Assembly (NCBI GenBank): GCA_002300355.1
Contig: NSGV01000002.1
Coordinates: forward strand, 62,001-126,000
From: Streptomyces sp. TLI_235
GTDB taxonomy: Bacteria; Actinomycetota; Actinomycetes; Streptomycetales; Streptomycetaceae
Direction of reading: 5' to 3'
DNA length: 64,000 nt
Shown: positions 24,714 through 33,613 of the stretch, one piece after another
Layout: every line of letters starts with the position of its first letter
Position numbering within the stretch: position 1 is the first letter of the stretch
Made by a program: the position numbers and the translations under genes
The notes under the pieces: generated by a model
Told to the model about the DNA's origin: nothing
Databases searched by the model: none
Seen by the model: only the letters and a program-made list of their open reading frames with translations

Positions 24714-25175
24714 TCAGCCCTCCTTGTGGGCCTTGAGCTTGCGCCAGACGGTGCCGAGCGCGGCCAGGTCCTGCTGGTCCAGGACGTCGGTGAAGACCGG
24801 GGCCAGGCAGGCGCGCCGGGTCTCGTCGGCCTCCGCGAAGACTTCGCGGCCGCGGGGGGTCAGCGCGACCTCGACGGAGCGGGCGTCCCGGGCCGACGGG
24901 GTGCGGGAGACCAGGCCGCGGGTCTGGAGGGCGTCGAGCACGCGGGAGACCTGGCTGCGGCTGAGCATGGTGCTGTTGCCGAGGACGGAGGCGGCGACCG
25001 GCTCGTCGCTGTTGGCGAGCCACAGCATGACCTCGAACCAGGAGACCGGCAGGTCGTGCGCCTTGGACAGGGCGCGGTCGACGCGCTCGGTCAGTGTGGT
25101 GCCGGCCCAGACCAGGCCGTAGAAGGCGTGGTCGGCCTCGGACATCTCCGCCGGGGTGAGCTTCCTGGTCGCCAT
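24714..25175 (-). CDS. MarR-family transcriptional regulator
   Basis: A 153-residue dimeric winged-helix regulator. The HTH is EPVAASVLGNSTMLSRSQVS followed by RVLDALQTRGLVSRTPSARD, with the wing residues DARSVEVALTPRG. N- and C-terminal helices for dimerisation are present. It is divergent from an SDR oxidoreductase gene, with two palindromes in the gap, so it probably represses that gene and itself in response to a small ligand. Confidence 0.9.
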   Translation of the reverse strand: MATRKLTPAEMSEADHAFYGLVWAGTTLTERVDRALSKAHDLPVSWFEVMLWLANSDEPVAASVLGNSTMLSRSQVSRVLDALQTRGLVSRTPSARDARSVEVALTPRGREVFAEADETRRACLAPVFTDVLDQQDLAALGTVWRKLKAHKEG

Positions 25176-25195
25176 GGTCCCTGATCATACCGGGT

Positions 25196-25239
25196 TGCGT
25201 GTGTGCGCACGCAATGCTTATGGTGTGTGTGCACACACC
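25196..25239. promoter_or_regulatory. Two palindromic operators between MarR and SDR genes
   Basis: Site 1, TGCGTGTGTGCGCACGCA (25196-25213), and site 2, GGTGTGTGTGCACACACC (25222-25239), are near-perfect palindromes with the shared core GTGTG-GCAC. Their centres are 26 bp apart, about 2.5 helical turns. They lie between divergent MarR and SDR genes, the classic place for MarR binding. Confidence 0.7.
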
Positions 25240-25293
25240 GAACGGATGACGGCTCCCGCTGCCCGTTCCACCGCTCCGGAAGGAACCCTCGCC

Positions 25294-26142
25294 ATGTCCT
25301 CCTCCAAGGTCGTTCTGATCACCGGCACCTCCTCCGGCATCGGCCTCGCCGCCGCGATCGCGGCCGCCCGGGCCGGCTGGCGGACGGTCGCCACCCTGCG
25401 CGACCCGAACCGGGCCGACGCGCTCCGCAAGGCCGCCGCCGAGGCCGGCGTCGAGCTGGACATCCGCCGGCTCGACGTCGTCGACGAGGCCGCCGTGAAC
25501 GCCGTCGTCGACGCGGTGATCGCCGACCACGGCCGGCTCGACGCCGTGGTCAACAACGCTGGCGCCGGCCACCTCGGCACCCTGGAGAACGAGACCGTCG
25601 CCGACGTCCGCGAGGTCATGGAGGTCAACTTCTTCGGCGTCCTGAACGTCTCCAAGGCCGCCCTCCCGCACCTGCGCGCCACCGGCGGCCGGCTGATCAC
25701 CGTCACCAGCGTCGGCGGCGTCGTCGGTCAGCCCTTCAACGAGGCCTACTGCGCCGCCAAGTTCGCGGTCGAGGGCTACATGGAGAGCCTCGCCCCCGCG
25801 GCCGCCTCGGTCGGCGTCTCCGTCAGCGTGGTCGAACCGGGCGCCGTCGCCACCGAGTTCGTCAACAACATCGGCCTCGACCTGGAGGCCGAGGTCGCCG
25901 CGGCCGGCCCCTACGCCCCCGCCCTCGGCGCCTACCTGAACCGGACGGTCTCCCAGTTCCTCAACGGCGCCCAGACCCCGGCCGAGGTCGCGGAGACGGT
26001 GATGGAGGCACTGACCGCCGACCGCCCCGCCTTCCGCCTGCAGACCTCCGACTGGGCCCGCACCTTCACCGGCCTCAAGCTGGCCGACCTCGACGGCTCC
26101 GCCGTCCTCGGCATGACCAACGGCTGGGTCACCGGCTCCTGA
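25294..26142 (+). CDS. Short-chain dehydrogenase/reductase
   Basis: A 282-residue classical SDR. The nucleotide-binding motif is TGTSSGIG near the N-terminus, NNAGAG follows, and the active site is Ser (TVTSVGG) plus YCAAK. The ATG at 25294 has GGAAGGA at good spacing; the in-frame ATG farther upstream would include the operator DNA and is unlikely. It probably reduces or oxidises a small carbonyl/alcohol compound with NAD(P). MarR-type control suggests a detoxification role, by inference. Confidence 0.88.
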   Translation: MSSSKVVLITGTSSGIGLAAAIAAARAGWRTVATLRDPNRADALRKAAAEAGVELDIRRLDVVDEAAVNAVVDAVIADHGRLDAVVNNAGAGHLGTLENETVADVREVMEVNFFGVLNVSKAALPHLRATGGRLITVTSVGGVVGQPFNEAYCAAKFAVEGYMESLAPAAASVGVSVSVVEPGAVATEFVNNIGLDLEAEVAAAGPYAPALGAYLNRTVSQFLNGAQTPAEVAETVMEALTADRPAFRLQTSDWARTFTGLKLADLDGSAVLGMTNGWVTGS

Positions 26143-26247
26143 CCCGCACACCGCCCCCGGCCCGCACACCGCCCCTGCCTCGGCCCGCACCCGGAACCCG
26201 GCTGCGCCGTCGGGGCAGCGGCGTGCCAGGGGCCGGCCGAGGTGCGC

Positions 26248-27237
26248 TCACGCCCAGGGCAGCCCGGCCCGGGTCCGCCAGTACGCGTCCGCCGGTTCGG
26301 CGAGCGGGGCCAGGGCGGCCAGGTCCTCCGCGGTGGGGGCGAGGTCGGCGGCGGTGAGGTTGGAGGCCAGCTGCTCCGCGGTGGCCGCGCCGGAGAGCAC
26401 CAGGTCGGCCCAGGGCTGTGCGGCGGCGGCCGCCAGTGCCAGGGCGTCGCAGCGGGCGCCGGTACGGGCCGCGAGCGCCCGCAGGGCGGCGGTGTCGGGG
26501 CCGGTGGCATGGCGGTCGGCGAGCCGGCCGTTGGCCATGCCCTCCTTCACCACCACCAGCCATCCGGCCGCGTGCGCCTCGGCCAGGGCCGGCCCCGCCG
26601 AGGGCTCCAGCACGTTCCAGGTGGCCTGGACGGCCCCGAACAGCGGCCGGCCGCCGAACTCGACCGCCAGGGCCGCCCGTACGGCCTCCCCCTGTGCGGG
26701 GCCGCTGGTCGACAGCCCGATCCGGACGCCCTCCGCGGCGAGCTCCGCCAGGCGGGCGTGCAGCGCGGTGTCGGTCAGCGCCGGGCTGTCCGGCGTGACC
26801 GAGTGCACCAGGTACACGTCCGGGTGGCGGCCCAACGACGCGAGGGTCTCCTTCACCTGCCGGTCGAACACCGCGACCGCGTGCTCCTTGACCTCGTGCA
26901 CCGGCACCCCGGAGGCCCGCCAGTCCGCGGTGTAGGTGTAGCCCCACTTGCTGCCCACGGTCGACTCCGCCGCCGCCCCCGGCCGGGCCGCCAGCCACTC
27001 GCCGAGGAACTCCTCCGCCCGGCCGTAGGAGCGGGCCGTGTCGAAGTACCGCACGCCGGCCGCGAACGCGGCGTCCAGCAGTGCGTGCGTCCGCTCCCGC
27101 ATCGCCTCGACCGTGCGCTCGGCCGGCAGGTCGAGGTCCCGGCCGAGCGTGATGTAGCCGGGCCGGCCGACGGCGGCCGTGCCGAGGCCGAACCGCGCGA
27201 TCGACGGGCGGACGGGTCCGGGGGCTGCGGCCGGCAT
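26248..27237 (-). CDS. Aldo/keto reductase
   Basis: A 329-residue TIM-barrel oxidoreductase. Family features: FGLGTAAVGRPG start, AGVRYFDTARSYGRAEEFLG with catalytic Asp and Tyr, VGSKWGYTYT with Lys, and VHSVTPDSP with His. The C-terminus AATAEQLASNLTAADLAP is the cofactor-binding end of the NADPH-dependent family, close to the galactose-dehydrogenase-like group. GAGAGGA precedes the ATG by about eight bases. Substrate unknown. It converges with the SDR gene. Confidence 0.9.
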   Translation of the reverse strand: MPAAAPGPVRPSIARFGLGTAAVGRPGYITLGRDLDLPAERTVEAMRERTHALLDAAFAAGVRYFDTARSYGRAEEFLGEWLAARPGAAAESTVGSKWGYTYTADWRASGVPVHEVKEHAVAVFDRQVKETLASLGRHPDVYLVHSVTPDSPALTDTALHARLAELAAEGVRIGLSTSGPAQGEAVRAALAVEFGGRPLFGAVQATWNVLEPSAGPALAEAHAAGWLVVVKEGMANGRLADRHATGPDTAALRALAARTGARCDALALAAAAAQPWADLVLSGAATAEQLASNLTAADLAPTAEDLAALAPLAEPADAYWRTRAGLPWA

Positions 27238-27471
27238 GGCGGGGGTCCTCTCGGTCGTTCCGGCAGACCGGGGCCGATGTGCCCCGCCCGCACCAGCACC
27301 CTACCGACCCGCCGCGGGCACCGGCCGCCCGGCGGGCGCGGCCCGCTCCCCCGGCCGCCCGCGCCCACGAATTCGAAAGATCGTCAGATCGCGTGCGACC
27401 CCCGCTCGGGTCGAGGCGTCTTCTCAGGGTGACAGCAGATCGATCGAGCAGAAACCGCCGGGGGACGACAC

Positions 27472-27984
27472 ATGCACGAGGCACTCGACTTCGACGAGTT
27501 CGCGTCCACCCGGGCGCGGAGGCTCTTCCAGGTCGCGTACCTGATGTGCGGTGACTTCCACCAGGCGCAGGACCTCGTGCAGGTCACCTTCGCCAAGCTC
27601 TTCGCCGTCTGGGGCAGGCTCGGGCGCACGGTGCCGGACGCGGGCCTGGACGCCTACGCCCGCAAGGTGCTGCTGCGGACGTACCTGTCGCAGCGCCGGC
27701 TGCGCCGGTCCGGGGAGGTCCCGACCGGGGCCGTCCCCGAGCTGCCGGAGCGCGACGGCGGCAGCGCGAGCGAGCTGCGGCTGACCCTGCTGGCGGCGCT
27801 GCGCCAGCTGCCCCCGCGCAACCGGGCGGCGGTGGTGCTGCGCTACCTGGAGGACCACAGCCTCGAATCGGTGGCCGAGATCCTCGGCTGCAGCGTGGGC
27901 GCCGTCAAGGGTCTCAACACGCGCGGCCTGGCCAAGCTGCGCGAACTGCTCGGCGAGGACCGCGAACTACTGTTCCGACACTGA
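27472..27984 (+). CDS. SigE-family ECF RNA polymerase sigma factor
   Basis: A 170-residue sigma factor. Region 2 reads RARRLFQVAYLMCGDFHQAQ and DLVQVTFAKLFAVWGRL; region 4 reads LLAALRQLPPRNRAAVVLRY, LEDHSLESVAEILGCSVGAV and KGLNTRGLAKLREL. This matches the streptomycete SigE-family (SigE-type Pfam label; not the classical sigE). It lies 30 bp before a membrane protein that looks like its anti-sigma partner. Confidence 0.9.
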   Translation: MHEALDFDEFASTRARRLFQVAYLMCGDFHQAQDLVQVTFAKLFAVWGRLGRTVPDAGLDAYARKVLLRTYLSQRRLRRSGEVPTGAVPELPERDGGSASELRLTLLAALRQLPPRNRAAVVLRYLEDHSLESVAEILGCSVGAVKGLNTRGLAKLRELLGEDRELLFRH

Positions 27985-28014
27985 CGAACGACCAACAGCA
28001 CAAGGGGTGTTGAG

Positions 28015-28992
28015 ATGGGACTTGAGGACGACCTGACCGGGATGCTCGCGGAGAGCGTCCATGAACTGAGCCCACCGGTGAGCGTGATGGTGGCGGAGGG
28101 CAAGCGCGCCGGGCGACGGCGCCTGAAGATCAGGCGGAGCCTCCAGGCGGTCGGGGCCGCCGCGGTGGTCGCCGCTCTGGTGTCGACGGTCGCCGTGCTC
28201 GGGCCGCGGCCCGGCGGCTCCGACACCGTGCAGGCGGCCGGGCCCGCGACCGGCGCCGGCACCGGCTCCTCGGCGCCCGCATCGGTGCCGAGCGCAGGTG
28301 GCGCCGGGAAGGGCGGCAGCAGCGCGTCGCCGAGCCCGAGCCCGAGCGCGCCGGCCGAGCCGGCCACGGCGAACCTGTCCTGGCAGGCGATGCTGAAGAT
28401 CCTCTCGGACCTGCTGCCGCCCGGCGCCCACCTGGGCAATCTGGATCCGTTCGCGGTCAAGTTCCGCACCGGTGCGGACGCCCGCTACATCGAGCTCCAG
28501 TACAACGACGGCCACGGCGCCTCGACGGTCATGGTGGAGGTGAGCCGCGGCGGCCGCCCGAGCCCGGTCACCTGCGAGAACTGGGGCGGCGGCTCGGACG
28601 AGGGGACGCGGAAGCCGGGCTACGAGAAGCCCGTCTGCCTGTTCGAGCAGCTGCCGGACGGCGGCACGCTGCGCAGCTTCGTCACCGGCACCGACGTGGC
28701 CGGCCTGTACGACGAGATGGTGCACCTGGTCCGGCCCGACGGGGTCACCGTCTCGGTGACGGCCGCGAACGCGACCCTCGACCAGTACACCGGCCAGGGG
28801 GGCCTGCCGATCACGGTGACCCGCGACCGGCCGCCCCTCGGCCTGGCCGGCTGGAAGGACGTGGCCCGGAGCCCGAAATGGCAGTTCAAGGTGCCGCAGT
28901 CGGTGGCGGACGCAGGCGTCGCCTTCGCCCGGACGGTCTCCCGCTTCCCCTGCCCGAAGGACGCGAAGAAGGCCGACTGCGTGATCGACTGA
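28015..28992 (+). CDS. Membrane protein, probable anti-sigma or sensor partner of the sigma factor
   Basis: A 325-residue protein with a cytosolic N-terminus (residues 1-45, basic end RRRLKIRRS), one membrane helix (LQAVGAAAVVAALVSTVAVL), a Gly/Ser/Pro-rich linker and a soluble outer domain of about 200 residues with two or more cysteines. The arrangement cytosolic segment - helix - external domain directly after a SigE-type sigma gene is typical of its accessory membrane protein. No zinc-binding HxxxCxxC motif is present, so the mechanism of sigma control is not clear. A hairpin follows. Confidence 0.7.
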   Translation: MGLEDDLTGMLAESVHELSPPVSVMVAEGKRAGRRRLKIRRSLQAVGAAAVVAALVSTVAVLGPRPGGSDTVQAAGPATGAGTGSSAPASVPSAGGAGKGGSSASPSPSPSAPAEPATANLSWQAMLKILSDLLPPGAHLGNLDPFAVKFRTGADARYIELQYNDGHGASTVMVEVSRGGRPSPVTCENWGGGSDEGTRKPGYEKPVCLFEQLPDGGTLRSFVTGTDVAGLYDEMVHLVRPDGVTVSVTAANATLDQYTGQGGLPITVTRDRPPLGLAGWKDVARSPKWQFKVPQSVADAGVAFARTVSRFPCPKDAKKADCVID

Positions 28993-29008
28993 CGCCCGAA
29001 GGGCGATC

Positions 29009-29029
29009 GGGGTGACGCCGGGTCACCCC
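29009..29029 (+). terminator. Hairpin after the sigma factor operon
   Basis: GGGGTGAC (29009-29016) pairs with GTCACCCC (29022-29029) with a five-base loop, 17 bases after the stop. Confidence 0.6.
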
Positions 29030-29055
29030 CGCCGCTGCCGCCCCCCGCTCCGCCG

Positions 29056-31509
29056 TCAGTGCGGGGCCAGCAGGGCGAGATGCGGTCCGAACGCCGCGAG
29101 GAGCCGGCCGCCCGGTGCGGCGGCGAGTACCCGGACGGGCAGCGGCAGCAGACGGTCCGGGGCCGCGCTGCGCCCGGTGACCGGATCGAGGAACCGTACG
29201 GCCCGGTCCTCGGCCACGGCGGCCAGCGGAGCCCCGCCGCCGGAGGCGACCAGTACCGCCGGAGCACCGGCCGACCCCACACTGCCGATCGGCGCCATGG
29301 ACGTCAGGTCCCACAGGCGCAGCACGCCCTCGCGTCCCGTGGTCGCGACGACCGGGGTGCCGCCGATCGTCGTGGCGGACACCGAGGTCACCCAGTCGGT
29401 GTGGCCGGTGAGCGGTTCGCCGATCGGGCGGCCGGTGGTGAGGTCCCACACCCGTACGGTCCTGTCCCAGCTGCCGGTGACGGCGACGGGACGTCCGCCG
29501 AGCAGGGTGGTGGTGACGGCCGTGACCCGGCTGGTGTGGCCGGTGAGCGGGTCGAGCACCGGCTCGCCCGTGGCGAGGTCCCGGACGCCGGTCGTGCGGT
29601 CGCTGCCGGCGGTGAGGACCACCGGTCGGCCGTCCAGCACGGCGGCGGCCACGGCCAGCACCCTGCCGTGGTCGGTGCCGACCGGGCGGTGCACCGCCAG
29701 GCCGGTCAGCGGGTCCAGCGTGTGCACGGTGGCGTCCGGGGCGACGCAGACCAGGACGGTGCGGCCGCCCGTCTCGACGGCCGTGACGGCGGTGGTCTCG
29801 GTGCGCAGCGGTGCCGCGGCGGGTCGGCCGGTCTCCAGGTCCCAGGTGCGGACGGTGCGGTCCGCACCTGCGGTGACGACCACCGGGCGGCCGTCGAGGT
29901 GCGTGGCGGTGAGGGCGAGGACGTCCGCGGTGTGCCGGGCCGCCTCGCCGTCCTCGGCCTGCCGCGCCTCGGCCGGAGGGCCCGGGTGCCAGACGCGCAC
30001 GGTGTGGTCGTCGCCCGCGGTGACGGCGACGGGCCGGCCGTCGACGAGGGCCGTGGCGACGTCCCAGACCTGGCCGGTGTGGCCGGCGAGGGGTTCGCCG
30101 AGCTGTCGGCCGGTGGCGGTGTCCCAGATCCGGACGGTCCGGTCGAGGCCGGTGGTCACCGCCAGGGCGGTTGTCCCGTCCGTCACCGTGTCCAGGGCCC
30201 ACACCCGCTCGGTGTGGCCGGTCAGCGGTGGTTCGGCGGTGGCGTCGGCGGTGACGGTGCCGTCCTTCGCCGCGGTGAGGACGACCGCCCGTCCGTGCCG
30301 TGCGGTGGCCACGGTCGGGGCCTCGCCGGGTCCGGCCGCCGGCCGGGTGGCGAGGCCGCCGTTCCTGCGGGTGGAGATCACGTCCCACAGGTCGGGCTGC
30401 CCGCTCGGGCCGGGGGTCGGTTCCGCGTGCCGCTGTCCGTCCGGGACGGTCCGGAAGGCGCGCGGGCCGTCGCCGGTCCGAAGGTCGGTCAGGTCCCAGC
30501 GGTGCAGGGTCAGGTCGGCGCCGGCGACGAGGGCGATGCGGCGCCCGTCCAGGTGCACGGTGGTGGTCCGCCGGGCGAGCGCGGCGTCGTGGCCCTCGGC
30601 GGCCAGGTCTCCGAGGAGTTCGGGCTCGTCCTGGTGGTCGAGGGTCACGGCGACGGCCCGGCCGTCCACGACCGCGAGGGCCTCGACGCCGAAGAGCTCC
30701 GTGCTCGCCGCCCACGGCAGGTCCGGGGCCGCGACCGGGAGGCCACTGTCCAGATCCCAGAGTCGGGGCGCCGCACCGTCCGCGGCGGTCTCCGCGCGGG
30801 CCGTCCCGTCCGTGCCCACGGCGGCGTGCAGAACCTCGCAGGTCTCGTCGATCCGGGTGTTCGCGGCGATGTCCCACACCTCCACGGGCCGGATTCCCGG
30901 GGCCGACACGGCGATCCGGCGGCCGCCGACGACGCCGGTGGCCAGCACCGCGGAGTGGCTGCCGAGCAGCTGCCCGGTGGCCGCGTCCCACACCTGCAGG
31001 GTCCGGGTCGCGTCCATGGTCAGCACCGCGGCCCGCCCGTTCACGGCCGCGCACTCCACCAGGGCCACGATCTCACCGACCGGCCTGCCGCTCGCCAAGT
31101 CCCGGACGCGGACGGCCTCGTCCGTGCCGGTACCGAACACGAGGGGCCGGCCGTCGACCTCGGCCACTGCCAGGGCGAGCACCTCGGCCGTCATCGAGGA
31201 CAGCGGATCGGTCGGGCCCGTCGACCACTGGTGCAGTTGCTGCCCGCTCTTCACGTCCCACACCCGCACGGTGGTGTCCCGGCTTGCCGACACGGCCATC
31301 GCCCGGCCGCCCGCGACGGCCGCGGCGACCGCCGTCACCGGTCCGCCGTGGCCGGCGAGAGTCCGCCGGAGCCGGGCGTCGGTGTCGGCACCGCTCGTCC
31401 ACACGGTGCACCACCCCGGCCCGTCCCCGCCCGTCGGCACGGCCTCCGCCTGTGCACCGGCCGTCTGCCCGCCGATGTCCGATCCGTCCCCGCGCCCCGT
31501 GTCTCCCAT
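29056..31509 (-). CDS. Large WD40-repeat protein (about two propellers)
   Basis: An 817-residue protein composed almost entirely of WD40 units with the wording DGRPVAVTAGDDHTVRVWH, GRPVVVTAGADRTVRTWD, GRPVAVTGSWDRTVRVWD and GTPVVATTGREGVLRLWD. About fourteen blades can be counted, enough for two seven-bladed propellers. No kinase, caspase or STAND NTPase domain is fused at the N-terminus. The ATG at 31509 is preferred to a TTG at 31539, though no clear ribosome site is visible. It is a larger relative of the 13835-14875 protein. Likely a scaffold; partners unknown. Confidence 0.82.
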   Translation of the reverse strand: MGDTGRGDGSDIGGQTAGAQAEAVPTGGDGPGWCTVWTSGADTDARLRRTLAGHGGPVTAVAAAVAGGRAMAVSASRDTTVRVWDVKSGQQLHQWSTGPTDPLSSMTAEVLALAVAEVDGRPLVFGTGTDEAVRVRDLASGRPVGEIVALVECAAVNGRAAVLTMDATRTLQVWDAATGQLLGSHSAVLATGVVGGRRIAVSAPGIRPVEVWDIAANTRIDETCEVLHAAVGTDGTARAETAADGAAPRLWDLDSGLPVAAPDLPWAASTELFGVEALAVVDGRAVAVTLDHQDEPELLGDLAAEGHDAALARRTTTVHLDGRRIALVAGADLTLHRWDLTDLRTGDGPRAFRTVPDGQRHAEPTPGPSGQPDLWDVISTRRNGGLATRPAAGPGEAPTVATARHGRAVVLTAAKDGTVTADATAEPPLTGHTERVWALDTVTDGTTALAVTTGLDRTVRIWDTATGRQLGEPLAGHTGQVWDVATALVDGRPVAVTAGDDHTVRVWHPGPPAEARQAEDGEAARHTADVLALTATHLDGRPVVVTAGADRTVRTWDLETGRPAAAPLRTETTAVTAVETGGRTVLVCVAPDATVHTLDPLTGLAVHRPVGTDHGRVLAVAAAVLDGRPVVLTAGSDRTTGVRDLATGEPVLDPLTGHTSRVTAVTTTLLGGRPVAVTGSWDRTVRVWDLTTGRPIGEPLTGHTDWVTSVSATTIGGTPVVATTGREGVLRLWDLTSMAPIGSVGSAGAPAVLVASGGGAPLAAVAEDRAVRFLDPVTGRSAAPDRLLPLPVRVLAAAPGGRLLAAFGPHLALLAPH

Positions 31510-31572
31510 GACGGGAACCGTAGCCGCCGCCACCCACAACCCGTGGACCCGGCCCGGGCGCTCGGGCCCCGG

Positions 31573-32559
31573 TCAGCCCCAGGTCATGACGTACTCGTGC
31601 CTGAACACGCGGTAGCCGGCGCGCCCGAAGGCGGCCGCCATCGGCGCGTTGCCGACGTCGGTGGCGGCCCGGACCACCTCGGCCCCGGCCCCGGCCAGCA
31701 CGCGGGTGCCCTCGCCGAGGATCTCCTCCGCCCAGCCGCGTCCGCGGTGCGCGGGCAGCACGCCCAGGTAGGCGATGATCGGCCGGTACGCGTTGCGGGC
31801 GGCGATCACCAGGCCCACCGGCTCGCCGGTCTCGGCCGATTCGGCGACCCGCCACCACTCGCGCGGGGTGGTGAAGTGCGCGAACTCCTCGTCGAACTGG
31901 AGCTGTGCGGCCTCGCGGGCGGTCATCCGGCTCAGGTCGTCGCGGCTGTGGGCGTCGAGGGTGTCGGTGAGGATCTCCGTGAGCAGGCCGACGAGTTCGG
32001 CCTCGCCCGTGACCGGGCGGAAGCGAAGCCGTCCGGACGGCGCGGGCACGGGTGCGGCGGCCGTCCACTCCAGGCTCAGCCGTTCCACGAACGGTACGGC
32101 ACCGAGGCGTCGGACGACGGCGAACGGGCCGTCGACGACCGCGCGGACGGCCGGGTCCTCCCGCCAACCGGTCGGCAGGAAGCGGCCGTACTTCGGCGGC
32201 ACCGTGCCCTCGGGGACGACCGCGGCCGTGGCGCGCCGCAGCAGTGCCTCCGCGGTGGCCTCGTGGCCTGGCACGTGGTCGAACACGTCCAGCAGCAGCG
32301 GCTCGGAGCTCCCGGGCGGGCACCACCAGGCCGCGCGGGCGAGGAGCCGGCCCTCGGCATCGAGCGCCGTCCACATCAGCTCCGGTCGGCGCCGCCCGGA
32401 GGCGAGGTCGTCGGCCAGCTCGTGGTTGAAGCAGTACGGCAGCCGGTTGAACAGGTCGATCTCGTCCGGCCCGGTGATCGGGCGCAGGACGGGAGTACCT
32501 GCGCCGTCGGCGCGGACAGGAACGGGGGGAATTGCGGGTACTGCCGGTACTGCGGTCAA
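31573..32559 (-). CDS. GNAT-family N-acetyltransferase with TTG start
   Basis: A 328-residue protein. The C-terminal half is a GNAT domain: PVGLVIAARNAYRPIIAYLG, then VLPAHRGRGWAEEILGEGTR (acetyl-CoA loop) and NAPMAAAFGRAGYRVFRHEY. The N-terminal half looks like a second, degenerate GNAT-like domain. The TTG at 32559 has GGAG with six-base spacing, and no ATG or GTG lies nearby in frame with a better site. A 17-codon leader frame sits just upstream. Substrate unknown. Confidence 0.8.
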   Translation of the reverse strand: MTAVPAVPAIPPVPVRADGAGTPVLRPITGPDEIDLFNRLPYCFNHELADDLASGRRRPELMWTALDAEGRLLARAAWWCPPGSSEPLLLDVFDHVPGHEATAEALLRRATAAVVPEGTVPPKYGRFLPTGWREDPAVRAVVDGPFAVVRRLGAVPFVERLSLEWTAAAPVPAPSGRLRFRPVTGEAELVGLLTEILTDTLDAHSRDDLSRMTAREAAQLQFDEEFAHFTTPREWWRVAESAETGEPVGLVIAARNAYRPIIAYLGVLPAHRGRGWAEEILGEGTRVLAGAGAEVVRAATDVGNAPMAAAFGRAGYRVFRHEYVMTWG

Positions 32560-32597
32560 GGCACGCTCCGTGGTGTGGTGCGCCCGGCCGCTCCGGG

Positions 32598-32651
32598 TCA
32601 GCGCTGCTGCGCCGCCCGGGAGGGTCCGTGCGCGGTGGTCCTGCTGGTCAT
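32598..32651 (-). CDS. Putative 17-residue leader peptide upstream of the GNAT gene
   Basis: A very strong ribosome site (GAGGAGGG) precedes an ATG and a 17-codon frame, MTSRTTAHGPSRAAQQR, which stops 38 bp before the TTG start of the acetyltransferase. GC-rich sequence just after its stop can form a stem. Such short coding leaders are used for translation-dependent control in actinomycetes. It has no Cys run, so it differs from the known cysteine-type leaders. Confidence 0.5.
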   Translation of the reverse strand: MTSRTTAHGPSRAAQQR

Positions 32652-32838
32652 CGCCGGCCCTCCTCTCGTGTGCTCACGTCGGTGACTGTCCGTCGGCCCG
32701 TAGTTCTACCCGCCGTCCGCGCCGTTCGCAAGCGATTTGTCCCCGGCCGGTCAATGGCGCGGGACTGCCAGCGTGTCGTAGCGCCGGCGGCGGCCGGTCG
32801 CGCGGCGAGGATGGGCCGGACCGACGAGGGAGGCTGCG

Positions 32839-33477
32839 GTGCAGGCGATGAAGCTGCGGAGATTCGAGGAGCGCGCCGCGGACCGGCTGGTGTTCTTCTC
32901 CGACGCCGTGGTGGCCATCGCGATCACCCTGCTGGCGCTGGAGCTTCCGGTGCCCGAGGGACACACGGTCGCCGAGTTCCGGTCCGCGGTCCGCGACGAC
33001 CTCGGCCACTACCTGGCGTTCGTGATCAGCTTCGCGGTGATCGCCTCCGCCTGGGGCCAGCACAACCGGGTGTTCTGCTACACCGAGCGCACCGACACGC
33101 GGCTGCGCATGCTCAACGCGGGCTGGCTGCTGACGATCGTGCTCAACCCGTTCGCCACCAAGCTCCTCACCACCGAGGGCGACGACGTGGAGACGGTCGG
33201 CCTGCGCTTCGGGTTCTACGCCCTGCTGCAGTTCCTGGCGCACGCGGCGGTGATCGCCATGGAGCGCCGGATGACCTCGCACGACCTGCGGGCCCCGGAC
33301 GTCCCGCCGGAGCTGGTCGCCGCCGGGGAGCCTGTGCTGTACGGGGTGCTGCTCGGCTTCGGACTGTCCGTGCCGTTGTTCTTCCTCACCTCGTACGCCT
33401 GGGTCCTGTGGATCGTCTGCCCCGTTGTGGCCGGCCGGCTGCCCCGGAGCCGGCCGGCCGCCACCGGCGGCGACTGA
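32839..33477 (+). CDS. TMEM175-family membrane protein (potassium-channel type)
   Basis: A 212-residue protein with about six membrane helices. The family signature RLVFFSDAVVAIAITLLALE in helix 1 (R-x3-FSD) marks the bacterial TMEM175 family, whose members form K+-selective tetrameric channels. A GGGAGG lies five bases before the GTG at 32839; an ATG three codons on is an alternative start. Later helices include YLAFVISFAVIASAWGQHNR, where family members carry a conserved W and HN. Single-copy, not in an obvious operon. Confidence 0.85.
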   Translation: MQAMKLRRFEERAADRLVFFSDAVVAIAITLLALELPVPEGHTVAEFRSAVRDDLGHYLAFVISFAVIASAWGQHNRVFCYTERTDTRLRMLNAGWLLTIVLNPFATKLLTTEGDDVETVGLRFGFYALLQFLAHAAVIAMERRMTSHDLRAPDVPPELVAAGEPVLYGVLLGFGLSVPLFFLTSYAWVLWIVCPVVAGRLPRSRPAATGGD

Positions 33478-33613
33478 CCGGGGACCGCCTCAGGTCGTAC
33501 GGGCCGTACGCACGGAGGCGGAGGCCGGCCGGCTCCGGGCCCGGCCCCAGGTAGTACCGGGCATCGACTTCGGGCCGATGCCGCGGCGGGTGGCTCCTCG
33601 CCAGCATGGTGGC

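Noticed and set aside
29059..32685. 1208-codon plus-strand open frame
   Set aside because: Antisense to the WD40 and GNAT genes; the regular Gly/Arg/Val pattern mirrors the WD40 repeats of the opposite strand.
33495..33511. CGTACGG/CCGTACG palindrome after the TMEM175 gene
   Set aside because: Short stem, no clear terminator or operator context; too weak to list as a feature.
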